In this document: piece after piece, positions 18,053 through 27,277 of the stretch
Numbering within the stretch: the stretch's first letter is position 1
Layout of the letters: the number at the start of each line of letters is the position of its first letter
Assembly: GCA_026708085.1 (NCBI GenBank)
Contig: JAPOVP010000096.1
Span: 1-64,000, forward strand
DNA: 64,000 nucleotides
Reading direction: 5' to 3'
Origin: Caldilineaceae bacterium
Lineage (GTDB): Bacteria > Chloroflexota > Anaerolineae > Caldilineales > Caldilineaceae
Position numbers and translations under genes: made by a program
Notes under the pieces: generated by a model
Database searches by the model: none
What the model was told of the DNA's origin: nothing
The model's input: only the letters and a program-made list of their open reading frames with translations

Positions 18053-19042
18053 ATGTCCAAGCGATTAAACGTCCTCTTTCTGCCCCACCCGGTTAAAGTT
18101 TCCATGTTCGACCCGTGGGGAATGGACGTGGTAAAAGCTGTAAGCCGCAACCACAACATGCATGTACTGGACTACGACCAACCGCTGGCGCCGCAGTTCA
18201 AAGGTATGGACGCAGTGATCGACCACGGCGGCTCCGCCGGCACCCGCGAGATGGTGGACGCCGCAACCGATGCCCGGTTGTGGCAGATACTGGGGACAGG
18301 ATTTGATCACTTTGACCTTGACTACTGGAAATCCAAAGGAATGCCGGTAGCAAACTGTCCTGGTGCCTTCAGTGCCGTGTCTCTGGCAGAGGCGGCAATG
18401 ATGTTCATTCTGATGCTGACCCGGCGCTATCCGGAGTCCCGAGCGCTTCTGGACAAGGGTCAACTATACGAACCTGTCGGATTCGAATTGCAAGGGTTGC
18501 AGCTGGGGATTGTCGGTTTCGGCGCCAGCGGCATTGAATTGGCGCGCCGTGCGAGGCCGTTTGGCATGGAGATCGCGGCCATTGACATTCGGGAGGTAAG
18601 GCTCGCGGAACGACAGGAATTTGGACTGTCATTTGTGGGCAAGCCTGATGACCTCGAAAAGGTCGTAGCCGAATCGGACGTACTCTCGTTACACCTGCAC
18701 TTAAACAGTGAGACCCACCATATAATCGACGCTCGAATGTTGGGACTGATGAAGCCAACCGCATACATCATCAACGTCGCCCGCGGCGCGTTAATCGATG
18801 AGGAGGCGCTGACGCAGGCACTGCTCGAGGGTAAGCTGGGGGGTGCCGGCATCGATGCCTATAGCCAGGAGCCCCCGGACCTAAGTTCGCCATTCTTCAA
18901 TCTGCCGAACGTCATTGCCACGCCTCACACGGCCGGAGTAACTGACGGCACTTCTCGAAAACGAGCGCAGTGCGCCGCCGACAATGTGGACAGAATTGCC
19001 GCCGGTCTTGAGCCGCTCTACCGCATTGACTTAGAGCAATAG
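18053..19042 (+). CDS. D-2-hydroxyacid dehydrogenase (NAD-dependent)
   Basis: A 329-residue protein of the phosphoglycerate dehydrogenase/glyoxylate reductase family. The Rossmann motif is GIVGFGASGIE followed by an acidic residue (AIDIRE). The catalytic set Arg244 (NVARGAL), Glu273 (SQEPP) and His292 (TPHTAG) is intact. No C-terminal ACT domain is present, so it is unlikely to be the serine-pathway enzyme. As the last gene of the island it may interconvert a 2-oxoacid and a D-2-hydroxyacid made by the upstream enzymes. Confidence 0.88.
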   Translation: MSKRLNVLFLPHPVKVSMFDPWGMDVVKAVSRNHNMHVLDYDQPLAPQFKGMDAVIDHGGSAGTREMVDAATDARLWQILGTGFDHFDLDYWKSKGMPVANCPGAFSAVSLAEAAMMFILMLTRRYPESRALLDKGQLYEPVGFELQGLQLGIVGFGASGIELARRARPFGMEIAAIDIREVRLAERQEFGLSFVGKPDDLEKVVAESDVLSLHLHLNSETHHIIDARMLGLMKPTAYIINVARGALIDEEALTQALLEGKLGGAGIDAYSQEPPDLSSPFFNLPNVIATPHTAGVTDGTSRKRAQCAADNVDRIAAGLEPLYRIDLEQ

Positions 19043-19158
19043 TGCGAAGCCATTGAACCCGAGTTTCAGACCTACATACTCTCTGCCAGGATCCCGCGTC
19101 TGCCGGGCCTGAGGCATGTTCTGCTATTCTGCAGCCCTAAAGGTCCCTCCACAACGGT

Positions 19159-20016
19159 ATGTCAGGATTAATGTTGACCCGTCGCAGGTTCCTGCATTTG
19201 ATAGGGTCCGCGGCGTTAGCCGGGGCTGCGGGCCTTGGTTACGGAGGGCTGGTAGAACGAGCATGGGTCGACATTGAGCAGATAACTGCCAGACTGCCGG
19301 GCATGGCTGAAAGTCTATCCGGCTTTCGCATCGCTCAACTTTCTGACATTCATCTCAGCCGTTTCACTACGGTAGATCAGTTGATGGCTGCAGTCACCCG
19401 TGTCAACGAATTGCAGCCCGACATTGTCGTATTGACAGGCGACTACGTAGGGCACGAGTCCCGTTTTTCAGTTGGTCTGATCGAGCCTTTGCGCATACTG
19501 GATGCTCCCGCCTATGCGGTGTACGGCAATCACGATCTGTGGACCGATCGCGATGCTGTGGGAGCCGCTCTGGCCGAGACCCCGGTCACGCTCCTGGTCA
19601 ATCAGAGCAGGGAGGCCGCGCCTGGGCTCATCATCGCTGGTCTGGACGACGCCTGGTCGGGACATCCCCGTCCGAATCTTGCATTGGCCGGTACACCGTC
19701 CTACAACACAAATCTTCTCCTCTGTCACGAGCCCGACTACTTTGACACCATTCGTAGGGAGAAACTCCCGGTTGCCCTGCAACTGAGCGGGCACAGCCAC
19801 GGCGGGCAGGTTCGGTTGCCTAGTAACCGGCCCGACGGCAGCGGTTTGGCGACGCGTGCGCCGCTACTGCCGCATATGGCAACGAGATACCCCATCGGTC
19901 ACTATCGCGTTGGTAGTTACCAACTATATACCAACCGGGGATTGGGTGTCTGGCCTCTTCCCTTCCGTCTTAACTGCCGACCGGAGATCACGCTCCTTAC
20001 CCTGCGGCCGGCCTGA
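19159..20016 (+). CDS. Tat-exported metallophosphoesterase (YkuE-like)
   Basis: A 285-residue calcineurin-like phosphoesterase. The N-terminus has a twin-arginine signal (TRRRFLHLIGSAALAG), so the folded, metal-loaded enzyme should act outside the cytoplasmic membrane. Metal-binding motifs occur in order: SDIHLS, GDYVGH, GNHDLW, LCHEPDYF and GHSHGGQ. Substrates of this family range from phospholipid derivatives to cyclic nucleotides and cannot be predicted. Two close ATG codons (19159 and six codons later) are possible starts; the second has AGGA just before it. Confidence 0.87.
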   Translation: MSGLMLTRRRFLHLIGSAALAGAAGLGYGGLVERAWVDIEQITARLPGMAESLSGFRIAQLSDIHLSRFTTVDQLMAAVTRVNELQPDIVVLTGDYVGHESRFSVGLIEPLRILDAPAYAVYGNHDLWTDRDAVGAALAETPVTLLVNQSREAAPGLIIAGLDDAWSGHPRPNLALAGTPSYNTNLLLCHEPDYFDTIRREKLPVALQLSGHSHGGQVRLPSNRPDGSGLATRAPLLPHMATRYPIGHYRVGSYQLYTNRGLGVWPLPFRLNCRPEITLLTLRPA

Positions 20017-20126
20017 AAGGTGGATGCAGTCTTACTGCATGTAAAGCGCAGCTGCGGCACAATGTAATGTGCATTTCGGCTGCGTGTTTGCGTTTGAAAT
20101 GAGGGCATGGCTTGTATCCGAACTAT

Positions 20127-20155
20127 TTGACGCTGTGATTTCCCTATGCTAGACT
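20127..20155 (+). promoter_or_regulatory. Predicted sigma-70 promoter of ftsH
   Basis: TTGACG (20127-20132), a 17-base spacer and TAGACT (20150-20155), predicting a start near 20162, about 87 bases before the ftsH ATG. No CIRCE-type heat-shock inverted repeat was seen around it. Confidence 0.55.
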
Positions 20156-20248
20156 TCCCGCGGGGCAGTGGAGGGTCCAGATCGGACGTATAGGCCCAAG
20201 AAGTCGATTTGGCCGACTGTTCGGACCCCGCGGACCCTAAGAGGAGCT

Positions 20249-22213
20249 ATGGATTCCAAACGAGTTCGAAACGGCATGATCTACTTCCTCCTGGTTGTAG
20301 CTCTCGGCGCGTTTCTATATATCGTCCTGAGCAACCAGGGCAACAACATTTCGGCGACCGTTTCCATCGCTGAGATCGCGTCCCTGGTACGCGGCGGTAA
20401 CGTTCAAGAAATTCATGTTGACGGTGACGAAGTATTCGCCTATTCGGGCGGCAAGCTCATTGGTTCGCGTAAAGAGACCGGAATCGGACTGGTCGAAACA
20501 CTAGAGAACCTGGGCGTCACAGAAGACCAGCTGTCGGCTGTCAATGTGCAAATCGAAGCGCCGAGTGGATGGGAGGTATACGGAAGCATTCTGCTCGCAC
20601 TGTTGCCCATCTTGCTGATCGCCGTCTTTTTCATTTTCATTTTGCGCCAGGCCCAGGGCGCCGGCAATCAGGCTTTCAGTTTCAGCAAGAGCAAGGCGCG
20701 CATGTTCACGGGTGACAAACCCACCGTCAACTTCGGGGACGTGGCGGGCAATGAAGAGGCCAGACAGGACCTGGAGGAGGTGGTTGAATTCCTCAAAGAG
20801 CCGCAAAAGTTCGCGTCTCTTGGGGCCCGCATCCCCAAAGGCGTCCTGCTCGTCGGGCCACCTGGTACCGGCAAAACGCTGATGGCGAAGGCGGTCTCCG
20901 GTGAAGCCGGCGTTCCCTTCTTCAACATAAGCGGCTCCGAGTTCGTAGAAATGTTTGTTGGTGTCGGCGCCAGCCGCGTGCGGGACCTGTTTGAACAGGC
21001 GAAGAAGAATTCTCCCTGCATCATTTTCATCGACGAGATCGACGCTGTCGGCCGTCATCGGGGGGCAGGTCTGGGCGGCTCCCACGATGAACGCGAGCAG
21101 ACTCTCAACCAGATCCTGGTCGAGATGGACGGATTTGACACGGATGTAAACATAATCATCATCGCTGCAACCAACAGGCCGGATATCCTGGATCCGGCGC
21201 TCTTGCGGCCCGGCCGCTTCGACCGCCGGGTGATGATGGATTCGCCCGATGTAAAGGGCCGGCGGCAGATCCTGGACGTCCACGTCAAAGGCAAGCCCCT
21301 GGCAACCGACATCGATCTGGAGGTCGTCGCCAAGCAGACGCCAGGGTTCGTCGGCGCAGACATCGAAAACCTGGTGAATGAAGCGGCGATTCTGGCTGCC
21401 CGCCGCAATCGACGTTCGATTGGGCTGGCTGAATTCCAGGAAGCGATCGAGCGGGTCATAGCCGGCCCGGAACGGCGCAGCCGGGTTATGTCTCCAAAGG
21501 AGAAGGAGATCATCGCCTATCATGAGGCCGGACACGCCGTGGCGATGCACGTGCTTCCCAGACATGACCCTGTACATAAGGTGACGATCGTTCCCAGGGG
21601 CATGGCAGGCGGCTATACGATGCCCTTACCGGAGGAAGAGTCCAACCTGAGCACAAGAGACAAGTTCCGCGATGAACTTGCGGCGCTCCTGGGGGGACGG
21701 GTCGCAGAGGAGATTCGCTTCGAGGATATCACAACCGGGGCAAGCAACGACCTGGAACGCGTTACGAATATGGCGCGCTTGATGATTACCCAGTGGGGCA
21801 TGAGCGAGGCGCTTGGCCCGGTACAATACGGTGAACGCGAAGAGATGGTATTTCTGGGGCGGGGCATTGCCGAGACTCGCAATTACAGCGACAAGGTTGC
21901 GCAGGAGATCGATGAAGAGGTTCGCAACCTTGTGGACGAGGCGCACCGCCGCTGCCATGAGATCCTGACCTCCTATGAGGACCGCCTTGACGCTGTGGCG
22001 GCGGCTCTGCTGGAGCAGGAAACTTTGCATGCTCCGGAGTTCGAGGCCATCATGCGCGGCGAAGACCCATTCCAATCTCTTGACGACATCGAGTCAAGAC
22101 AGACCAGCGGCACGCCAACCTCCGAGAGGGACGACAGCGAACGGTCCCAAGAGGAGGATAGCCGTGACCAGGGTCTGGACTTGAGCGGAGGGACATTGCC
22201 CGCACCAGCCTGA
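20249..22213 (+). CDS. ftsH: ATP-dependent zinc metalloprotease FtsH
   Basis: A 654-residue membrane-anchored AAA+ protease that degrades misfolded and regulatory membrane and cytosolic proteins. Two transmembrane helices (about residues 10-30 and 110-132) flank a small external domain. The AAA module follows with Walker A at 203-210 (GPPGTGKT), Walker B IIFIDEID and the second region of homology [21 protein letters not shown]. The zinc protease motif HEAGH is at 425-429, with a third ligand in TTGASNDLE. The last 40 residues are an acidic, Ser-rich tail. The frame extends upstream to 20168, but the ATG at 20249 is preceded by AAGAGGAG. Confidence 0.97.
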   Translation: MDSKRVRNGMIYFLLVVALGAFLYIVLSNQGNNISATVSIAEIASLVRGGNVQEIHVDGDEVFAYSGGKLIGSRKETGIGLVETLENLGVTEDQLSAVNVQIEAPSGWEVYGSILLALLPILLIAVFFIFILRQAQGAGNQAFSFSKSKARMFTGDKPTVNFGDVAGNEEARQDLEEVVEFLKEPQKFASLGARIPKGVLLVGPPGTGKTLMAKAVSGEAGVPFFNISGSEFVEMFVGVGASRVRDLFEQAKKNSPCIIFIDEIDAVGRHRGAGLGGSHDEREQTLNQILVEMDGFDTDVNIIIIAATNRPDILDPALLRPGRFDRRVMMDSPDVKGRRQILDVHVKGKPLATDIDLEVVAKQTPGFVGADIENLVNEAAILAARRNRRSIGLAEFQEAIERVIAGPERRSRVMSPKEKEIIAYHEAGHAVAMHVLPRHDPVHKVTIVPRGMAGGYTMPLPEEESNLSTRDKFRDELAALLGGRVAEEIRFEDITTGASNDLERVTNMARLMITQWGMSEALGPVQYGEREEMVFLGRGIAETRNYSDKVAQEIDEEVRNLVDEAHRRCHEILTSYEDRLDAVAAALLEQETLHAPEFEAIMRGEDPFQSLDDIESRQTSGTPTSERDDSERSQEEDSRDQGLDLSGGTLPAPA

Positions 22214-22338
22214 CAAGGCCAACTCGCCCGCAACCAGACCAGCTTGTCCTAGCTGTAGCCTGGCCTCGTCCAATTGGGCGAGGTCTTCTCACATAGTCTT
22301 CTCCTCTGACCAATTAGATCGCAGGCACAGACTAAATC

Positions 22339-23100
22339 GTGTCCCGTCTGCTATATCACCTTGACCGAATGATGCTAGCCGGAACACCAGCCGTCCGCTG
22401 GATAGACGGCCTGCTTCTGGTCATCGGTGCTATGGCCGGTTTTGGGTTCGTACCCGGTCGATTCCTCACGACGGGGATATGCCTTGTCCTGTTCGTATCC
22501 TTCATCTGGCTTCGCCGCCTCTGGCGTAGCCGGGACTACGTACAGTTTCGCGAATTGGCGACACCTTCGGTCGCGCCGAAACCATTAGCCCCAAAGGACA
22601 GCGTGCCGATCCACGCCAGTGGCTACTTCACGGTCGAGGAGAAAAGCGAAAGATTTACGTGGTTACAAGGGTATTTCCGCACCTTTGCGACTCGGGAACA
22701 CGCTGTCATCTGTCTCGTACAGCCGAAACGTTTTCTGCTTGCGGAGTGGCCAGAAAAAGATGTTGGGATGTGGTACGTCTTCTTCTTCCCCAAGTCTGTC
22801 CGCAGCGTAAGCTATGGCATGGTCAGTTACGGAAGCACGACACATACCTGCCTTGCAATCGAACACGAGATTCTCATCCCCAAGCGCGGCCGCTTCAGTA
22901 GAGAAAGAACGGTTCAGGAAATTGTTCTACTGGCGTCGCCGACAGAAGAGGATACGCTCCGAATCCTGGCGGACCTTCTCCATGACAGGGAAGCCAATAG
23001 AGAAAAAGACATTGCGCCTAAGCGGCCCAATCCCCGGCCCGACCCGACCCACAACGGTCAGGTGAAGATCCCTATGGGAGAAACACGCCGTTTGGACTGA
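22339..23100 (+). CDS. Uncharacterised protein with two N-terminal membrane helices
   Basis: A 253-residue protein of no family I recognise. Two hydrophobic helices (about residues 22-40 and 43-58) are followed by a basic stop-transfer RRLWRSRDY, then a soluble, probably cytosolic domain of about 190 residues and a Pro/Arg-rich tail. The frame opens with GTG at 22339; an ATG ten codons later is an alternative. It lies between ftsH and the dCMP deaminase gene, 33 bases ahead of the latter, so cotranscription is possible. Confidence 0.6.
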   Translation: MSRLLYHLDRMMLAGTPAVRWIDGLLLVIGAMAGFGFVPGRFLTTGICLVLFVSFIWLRRLWRSRDYVQFRELATPSVAPKPLAPKDSVPIHASGYFTVEEKSERFTWLQGYFRTFATREHAVICLVQPKRFLLAEWPEKDVGMWYVFFFPKSVRSVSYGMVSYGSTTHTCLAIEHEILIPKRGRFSRERTVQEIVLLASPTEEDTLRILADLLHDREANREKDIAPKRPNPRPDPTHNGQVKIPMGETRRLD

Positions 23101-23133
23101 TGGAACAGAGGGCCAGCGAGCTCAACTCTGAGA

Positions 23134-23586
23134 ATGACCTCGTCGCAAGCCGACCGCCCATCGTGGGATGAATACTTTCTTCAAATCGCTTTCACCGTGG
23201 CCGCCCGCAGCACCTGTGATCGCGCCCACGTAGGCGCTGTAATTGTCCGCGACCGACGCATCCTGACGACCGGCTACAACGGTGCGCCTATCGGTTTGCC
23301 GCACTGTGACGATGTCGGGCACCTGATCATAGACGGCCACTGCCTGCGTCCGCTCCATGCCGAACAGAATGCCATCATACAGGCCGCGCTCCACGGCGTG
23401 GGCACAGCCGGCGGCATGATCTATGTGACCCACCAGCCTTGCATCACCTGTGCCAAGATGATTATCAATGCCGGTATAGAAAGGGTCGTTTACGTCGGCA
23501 CTTACCCGGACGAGAACAGTCGACTTTTTCTGAAGGAGGCGGGCGTTTCTCTTATCCAGATGCCCGCGCCGCAGCCTGCCGCATGA
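23134..23586 (+). CDS. Deoxycytidylate (dCMP) deaminase
   Basis: A 150-residue zinc-dependent deaminase of the dCMP/ComEB type, converting dCMP to dUMP for thymidylate synthesis. The active site is complete: His75-Ala-Glu77 (HAEQNAI) supplies one zinc ligand and the proton shuttle, and Cys103 and Cys106 (PCITC) the others. The nucleotide-recognition segment [13 protein letters not shown] is also typical. The length is standard. It follows the uncharacterised membrane protein gene after 33 bases. Confidence 0.92.
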   Translation: MTSSQADRPSWDEYFLQIAFTVAARSTCDRAHVGAVIVRDRRILTTGYNGAPIGLPHCDDVGHLIIDGHCLRPLHAEQNAIIQAALHGVGTAGGMIYVTHQPCITCAKMIINAGIERVVYVGTYPDENSRLFLKEAGVSLIQMPAPQPAA

Positions 23587-23847
23587 GCGTTCATTCAGCT
23601 AAGCAGATAGTTGAAAGTGCTTACGGCGAACACGAAATGTATCTTCGGCTTGAACGCAGTCCTACTGAATGTTCGTTGCAAAAACCTTAAGGGTGCAAGT
23701 AGCTGAGACAATATCGATCGTCCCTCCCAATTTCTTCTCCTTCTCCCCATGGCACTACAAGGCCCGCTCTAATGGGCAATTGATTTGCGGAGCCTGAGAA
23801 TACGGCGTGCCACTGCTGGCTTCAGGGTCACCCAGTTGAAAGTGAAA

Positions 23848-26595
23848 ATGTCATTACGTCTTCCGGACGGCGTCCTAGTAGTTCTTTCCGTGCTTCTTTT
23901 GGTCGCCCTTCTGACCGGTCCCATTTGGAATCTGCCCGGGTTGCCACAAGGCACCAGTGATGGAACCGTGCACATTTACCGGAGCGCGGCTATGTATGAT
24001 TCCTTTCAGCAAAGAGTGTTTTGGCCGCGGTGGCTCATATCAGATTACAACGGACTTGGTACACCGGCATTCCATCACTACAGCCCTGGCATTTACTGGT
24101 TGGTAGCTGCAGTCTACGGGTTCGGGATCAGATTGGACTTTGTAATAAAGCTCGTCGTGACGGTGGCACTGTTCCTGTGTGGTGTGGGCGTCTACGGCTG
24201 GCTACGTCACACGTTTAGCCCGGCGGCGAGCCTAGCCGGATCTGCTATCTTCGTTGTCTATCCCCACCTTCTGATTCGGTCCTATTACTTCGCAGGAGAT
24301 TATCCGCGCCTTGTGGCGTTGCTGCTTTTGCCGGTCTGCCTGTGGGCATCGTGTGGGTTGCATGCCCAGTCACGCCTTCGCTATTGGCTGGCTACAATTG
24401 CCAGCTTAATTGCTCTGGTCTTTACCCACAGCCTGACAACCTTCATTGGGGGTTCGGTCCTGTTCCTAGTCTGGATCGCCCTGGCTGTTGGCTATCGCCG
24501 CCCGAGCGGGCTGGTTCGCTGCACGTTTGCAGCCTTGTTGGCTTCCCTGATGACTGCGGGATTCTGGCTTCCAGCGATAGTCGACCTTGCACAGGTGCAA
24601 GTTGACAATGCATTGATGAACAAATATGACTTCAGGACGAACTTTATCAGTTGGCAACAACTGTTTAGGTTGCATCCTCTCGTCTTGGAAACTCGTGCTG
24701 GCAACCCCACTTCGAGTCTCATATCGTCTGGAGTTGACGTGGCATCCTGGCTAGTATTGGGCGTCGGGATGGTGAGTCTGCGGTTTGCCAAGTCCGGTAG
24801 GCGCCAATGGTGGGGCTTCGGCGGTATCTTGTTTGTCTTGGCGACCCTCTTGCTCACACTTGACGTATCTGAACTGCTGTGGGAGAAGATCCCAGGTCTC
24901 AGCCTAGTCCAGTTTCCCTTTCGTTTCTTATCGCTTGTTCCTCTCGGGCTGGCGCCTGCTGCTGCAATGATCGTTGATGCGTGGCCAAATGGGCGGCGCG
25001 GGTGGGCGGCAATTGTCCTGATCGTGGTTGCAGTCATCCTCCACTTTCCATATTCGTTTCTTCCTGAAATCACCTCGGCGACCTTCGTGCCGGTGCAAAC
25101 AGAGCGAAATGCCAGCTCGCCTCTGTACAAGACTATCGGCGGGGACTGGGGAAGGACAGAGAGTGACGAATTCCTGATCCGTGGGGCCGACATTCGAGTT
25201 GCCTCAGGAAATCGTCCTGAACCCGAAGCGGTTGAATTGACTTGGCGTTCGCCCCATGAGGCGGTCGCCGATCTCTCCGGCTATGAGAACCCACAGCTTC
25301 TGCGAGTGCACTTCCATCCTGGCTGGAGCGCGGGGGAACACGCCATTCTGGGGAGAAGCTCTGATGGCTGGTTGCAAGTGACCGATTTGCAAGAGTCATC
25401 CAGGCCTCTCGAGATTCTCTGGAAGGGTACACAAGCCCAGCGCTGGGGAGAAGGCCTGAGTCTGGCTGGCCTGTTTGCATCATTTGTTGGGCTTCTCTAC
25501 CTTTTTGTGAGGGGGAGACTGCTTGGGAGCAGTTGCAGAGAAATTGCAGGCGACCCACGCTCGCTTGTTACTCGCTTTCGCTCATACTCTGGGTCCTCGT
25601 ATGTTGCGTTGAGATCGATAGCAGGCTGCCTCCTGATTCTTGTTGCGGCGCGCGTCGTTTTCGATCGCATAGGTGGAAGACCTTTTTTGGTAGACTCGCC
25701 GCCACTACCGGCTTTCACTGTTGAAGGACAACCTGCGACGCTGGGAAACGAAGGGGAAGCGCAAGTGACACTACTTGCTTGGAAATTACTGAGCAGTAGA
25801 GCGCCGAGACCCGGTGAAATGGTGAAGGTCCGTCTGTATTGGCAACCGAACGGGACTATCAGAGAAGATCTCCACAGTAACCTTCACATTTACACTCCGT
25901 CGCTGAAGCGGTCTTGGGCTGTGGTCCAAAACTACTATCCGGGCAACAAGAGTACCCAAATGTGGGAACTGGGAAAGTATTATGTGGACGAACTGCATCT
26001 CACCCTTCCCGTGGACCTGCCCCCCGTTACATTTTCTCTCGTCGCCAGTATCTCTTCTTCTCAGGGTGAACGACTGAGCGTAGAGGGTTCATCGGACAAC
26101 TTGGTAGAATTGACAACATTAGCAGTCGTGCCATTGCAGCCAAGTTACCTCCAAGAGACGCGGCCAACCTATGTGACGCCGGCAGGTACCGATGAAGGTC
26201 TAATTCTGCGAGGCTACGACTTCCACCAGGCTTCTAATGGGACGACGTTGCGCGTCTACTGGGAAACCGCTGATGATGTTTCCAGTGACTGGGTCAATTA
26301 CATTCACCTTCATGATGAAAAAGGAGAACGTATTTCCCAATTTGACGGGCCGGCGCTGGCCGGGGTGCAGCCGACCAGCCAGTGGCAAAAGAATGCGCTC
26401 TACATAGATCTGAGACGCCTAGACTTGCAGTCAGGATTGCAGCCAGGAAACTATCTCCTGCGGATGGGGCTGTATAATTTGGAGAGCGGAGAGAGACTGC
26501 CATTCCAGCCTCATGACGATGCACTGAGGCACTTTGAAAACGGTCAACTGTTGATTCCCTTTTCAGTCGCCTCATTACTTCGAGTGCCCTACTGA
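23848..26595 (+). CDS. Large polytopic membrane protein, GT-C/PTPS-related type
   Basis: About 915 residues. The N-terminal half has roughly ten or more hydrophobic helices. The first extracytoplasmic loop has the acidic motif SDGTVHIYRS and the segment YNGLGTPAFHHYSPG, as in membrane glycosyltransferase-like proteins of the PTPS-related (PF10131-type) group. A later helix near residue 590 separates two soluble regions; the C-terminal 280 residues are beta-rich and probably external. A function in cell-surface glycan or lipid modification is a guess. The start is uncertain: the frame opens at a TTG (23785), and the ATG at 23848 just before the first helix is preferred although its ribosome site is weak. 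Confidence 0.7.
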   Translation: MSLRLPDGVLVVLSVLLLVALLTGPIWNLPGLPQGTSDGTVHIYRSAAMYDSFQQRVFWPRWLISDYNGLGTPAFHHYSPGIYWLVAAVYGFGIRLDFVIKLVVTVALFLCGVGVYGWLRHTFSPAASLAGSAIFVVYPHLLIRSYYFAGDYPRLVALLLLPVCLWASCGLHAQSRLRYWLATIASLIALVFTHSLTTFIGGSVLFLVWIALAVGYRRPSGLVRCTFAALLASLMTAGFWLPAIVDLAQVQVDNALMNKYDFRTNFISWQQLFRLHPLVLETRAGNPTSSLISSGVDVASWLVLGVGMVSLRFAKSGRRQWWGFGGILFVLATLLLTLDVSELLWEKIPGLSLVQFPFRFLSLVPLGLAPAAAMIVDAWPNGRRGWAAIVLIVVAVILHFPYSFLPEITSATFVPVQTERNASSPLYKTIGGDWGRTESDEFLIRGADIRVASGNRPEPEAVELTWRSPHEAVADLSGYENPQLLRVHFHPGWSAGEHAILGRSSDGWLQVTDLQESSRPLEILWKGTQAQRWGEGLSLAGLFASFVGLLYLFVRGRLLGSSCREIAGDPRSLVTRFRSYSGSSYVALRSIAGCLLILVAARVVFDRIGGRPFLVDSPPLPAFTVEGQPATLGNEGEAQVTLLAWKLLSSRAPRPGEMVKVRLYWQPNGTIREDLHSNLHIYTPSLKRSWAVVQNYYPGNKSTQMWELGKYYVDELHLTLPVDLPPVTFSLVASISSSQGERLSVEGSSDNLVELTTLAVVPLQPSYLQETRPTYVTPAGTDEGLILRGYDFHQASNGTTLRVYWETADDVSSDWVNYIHLHDEKGERISQFDGPALAGVQPTSQWQKNALYIDLRRLDLQSGLQPGNYLLRMGLYNLESGERLPFQPHDDALRHFENGQLLIPFSVASLLRVPY

Positions 26596-26770
26596 TATTT
26601 GCCTCCCTCGCAGAACGAGAGAAGATACTTGTACGCTTCGTTACCGATAAACGAATTGTCCGTGCTTGCTGGGATGGCGATTAGTCGATACTCATTTTGC
26701 GAGTTCAGGGCGAAAACTCATACGCCCGAGCGTCTGAATTCGGCTTACAACAATACGAAGGCACGACAAT

Positions 26771-26799
26771 TTGACGAGTATTCACAGACGGCTTATACT
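26771..26799 (+). promoter_or_regulatory. Sigma-70 promoter of the trp-aro operon
   Basis: TTGACG (26771-26776), a 17-base spacer and TATACT (26794-26799), predicting a transcript start near 26806, just upstream of T-box stem I. The positions 26596-26770 before it contain no gene I can support. Confidence 0.72.
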
Positions 26800-26805
26800 T
26801 TGCTG

Positions 26806-27231
26806 CACAAGTCCAACAGATAAGACCATGAACCGGAGTAGTAGCGTTCGGAGCGGGTTCCAGAGAGTCCCGGAAGGGTGGAAACGGGATAGCAGCGCAG
26901 AGCGTGAATGGACCGGGGAGTCGGACGGCGAACAGTTGTGACCTAAAGATCGGAGGGCGACTATTCCTGCTTACTGATCTGAGTCACGCTTACTAGCCTC
27001 TCCCGGAGACGCCACCGTTATCAGGGCGCTGCAGTTCAGACAATTGCGCTGCCGAGCGAGATCGTCTGAATGCGTTGAGTGAGACTGGTGCGAGCATCCC
27101 TTGCGTTTCATGCAAGGGATTTTTGTTGTCCGTCATTTACCAGTCTAAACAGGGTGGCACCGCGGGCGTCATTATAGACCTCGTCCCTTTGAGCAGTTGC
27201 TATAGACTGCTATGGGAGACGAGGTTTTTTG
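26806..27231 (+). promoter_or_regulatory. Tryptophan-responsive T-box riboswitch
   Basis: The leader carries the main T-box elements in order. Stem I has AGAGAG at 26862-26867 and a GGGTGGAAAC segment. The specifier loop GAATGGACC has codon UGG (Trp) at 26909-26911, followed by the usual GGGGAGT. Stem III is formed by AGACTGGT (27082-27089) and ACCAGTCT (27139-27146), enclosing a 9-bp hairpin (27096-27104 with 27112-27120). The T-box proper, AGGGTGGCACCGCGGG, is at 27151-27166. The variable base of its UGGN bulge is C, which pairs with discriminator G73, the base in bacterial tRNA-Trp. Uncharged tRNA-Trp should stabilise the antiterminator and allow readthrough into trpE. Confidence 0.93.
27178..27230 (+). 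terminator. T-box intrinsic terminator
   Basis: ACCTCGTCCC (27178-27187) pairs with GGGAGACGAGGT (27214-27225) across one mismatch, with an inner AGCAGT/ACTGCT stem and a T6 tract at 27225-27230. It lies 12 bases after the T-box sequence and 48 bases before the trpE ATG, as expected for transcription attenuation. Confidence 0.88.
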
Positions 27232-27277
27232 TTGGGAGAGAAATTGGGCCAGAACTCGAGGGAAGAGGAGAGGGTAC

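Noticed and set aside
26599-26823. A 74-codon frame upstream of the trp T-box
   Set aside because: It has no ribosome site or family, and it overlaps the predicted promoter of the T-box transcript.
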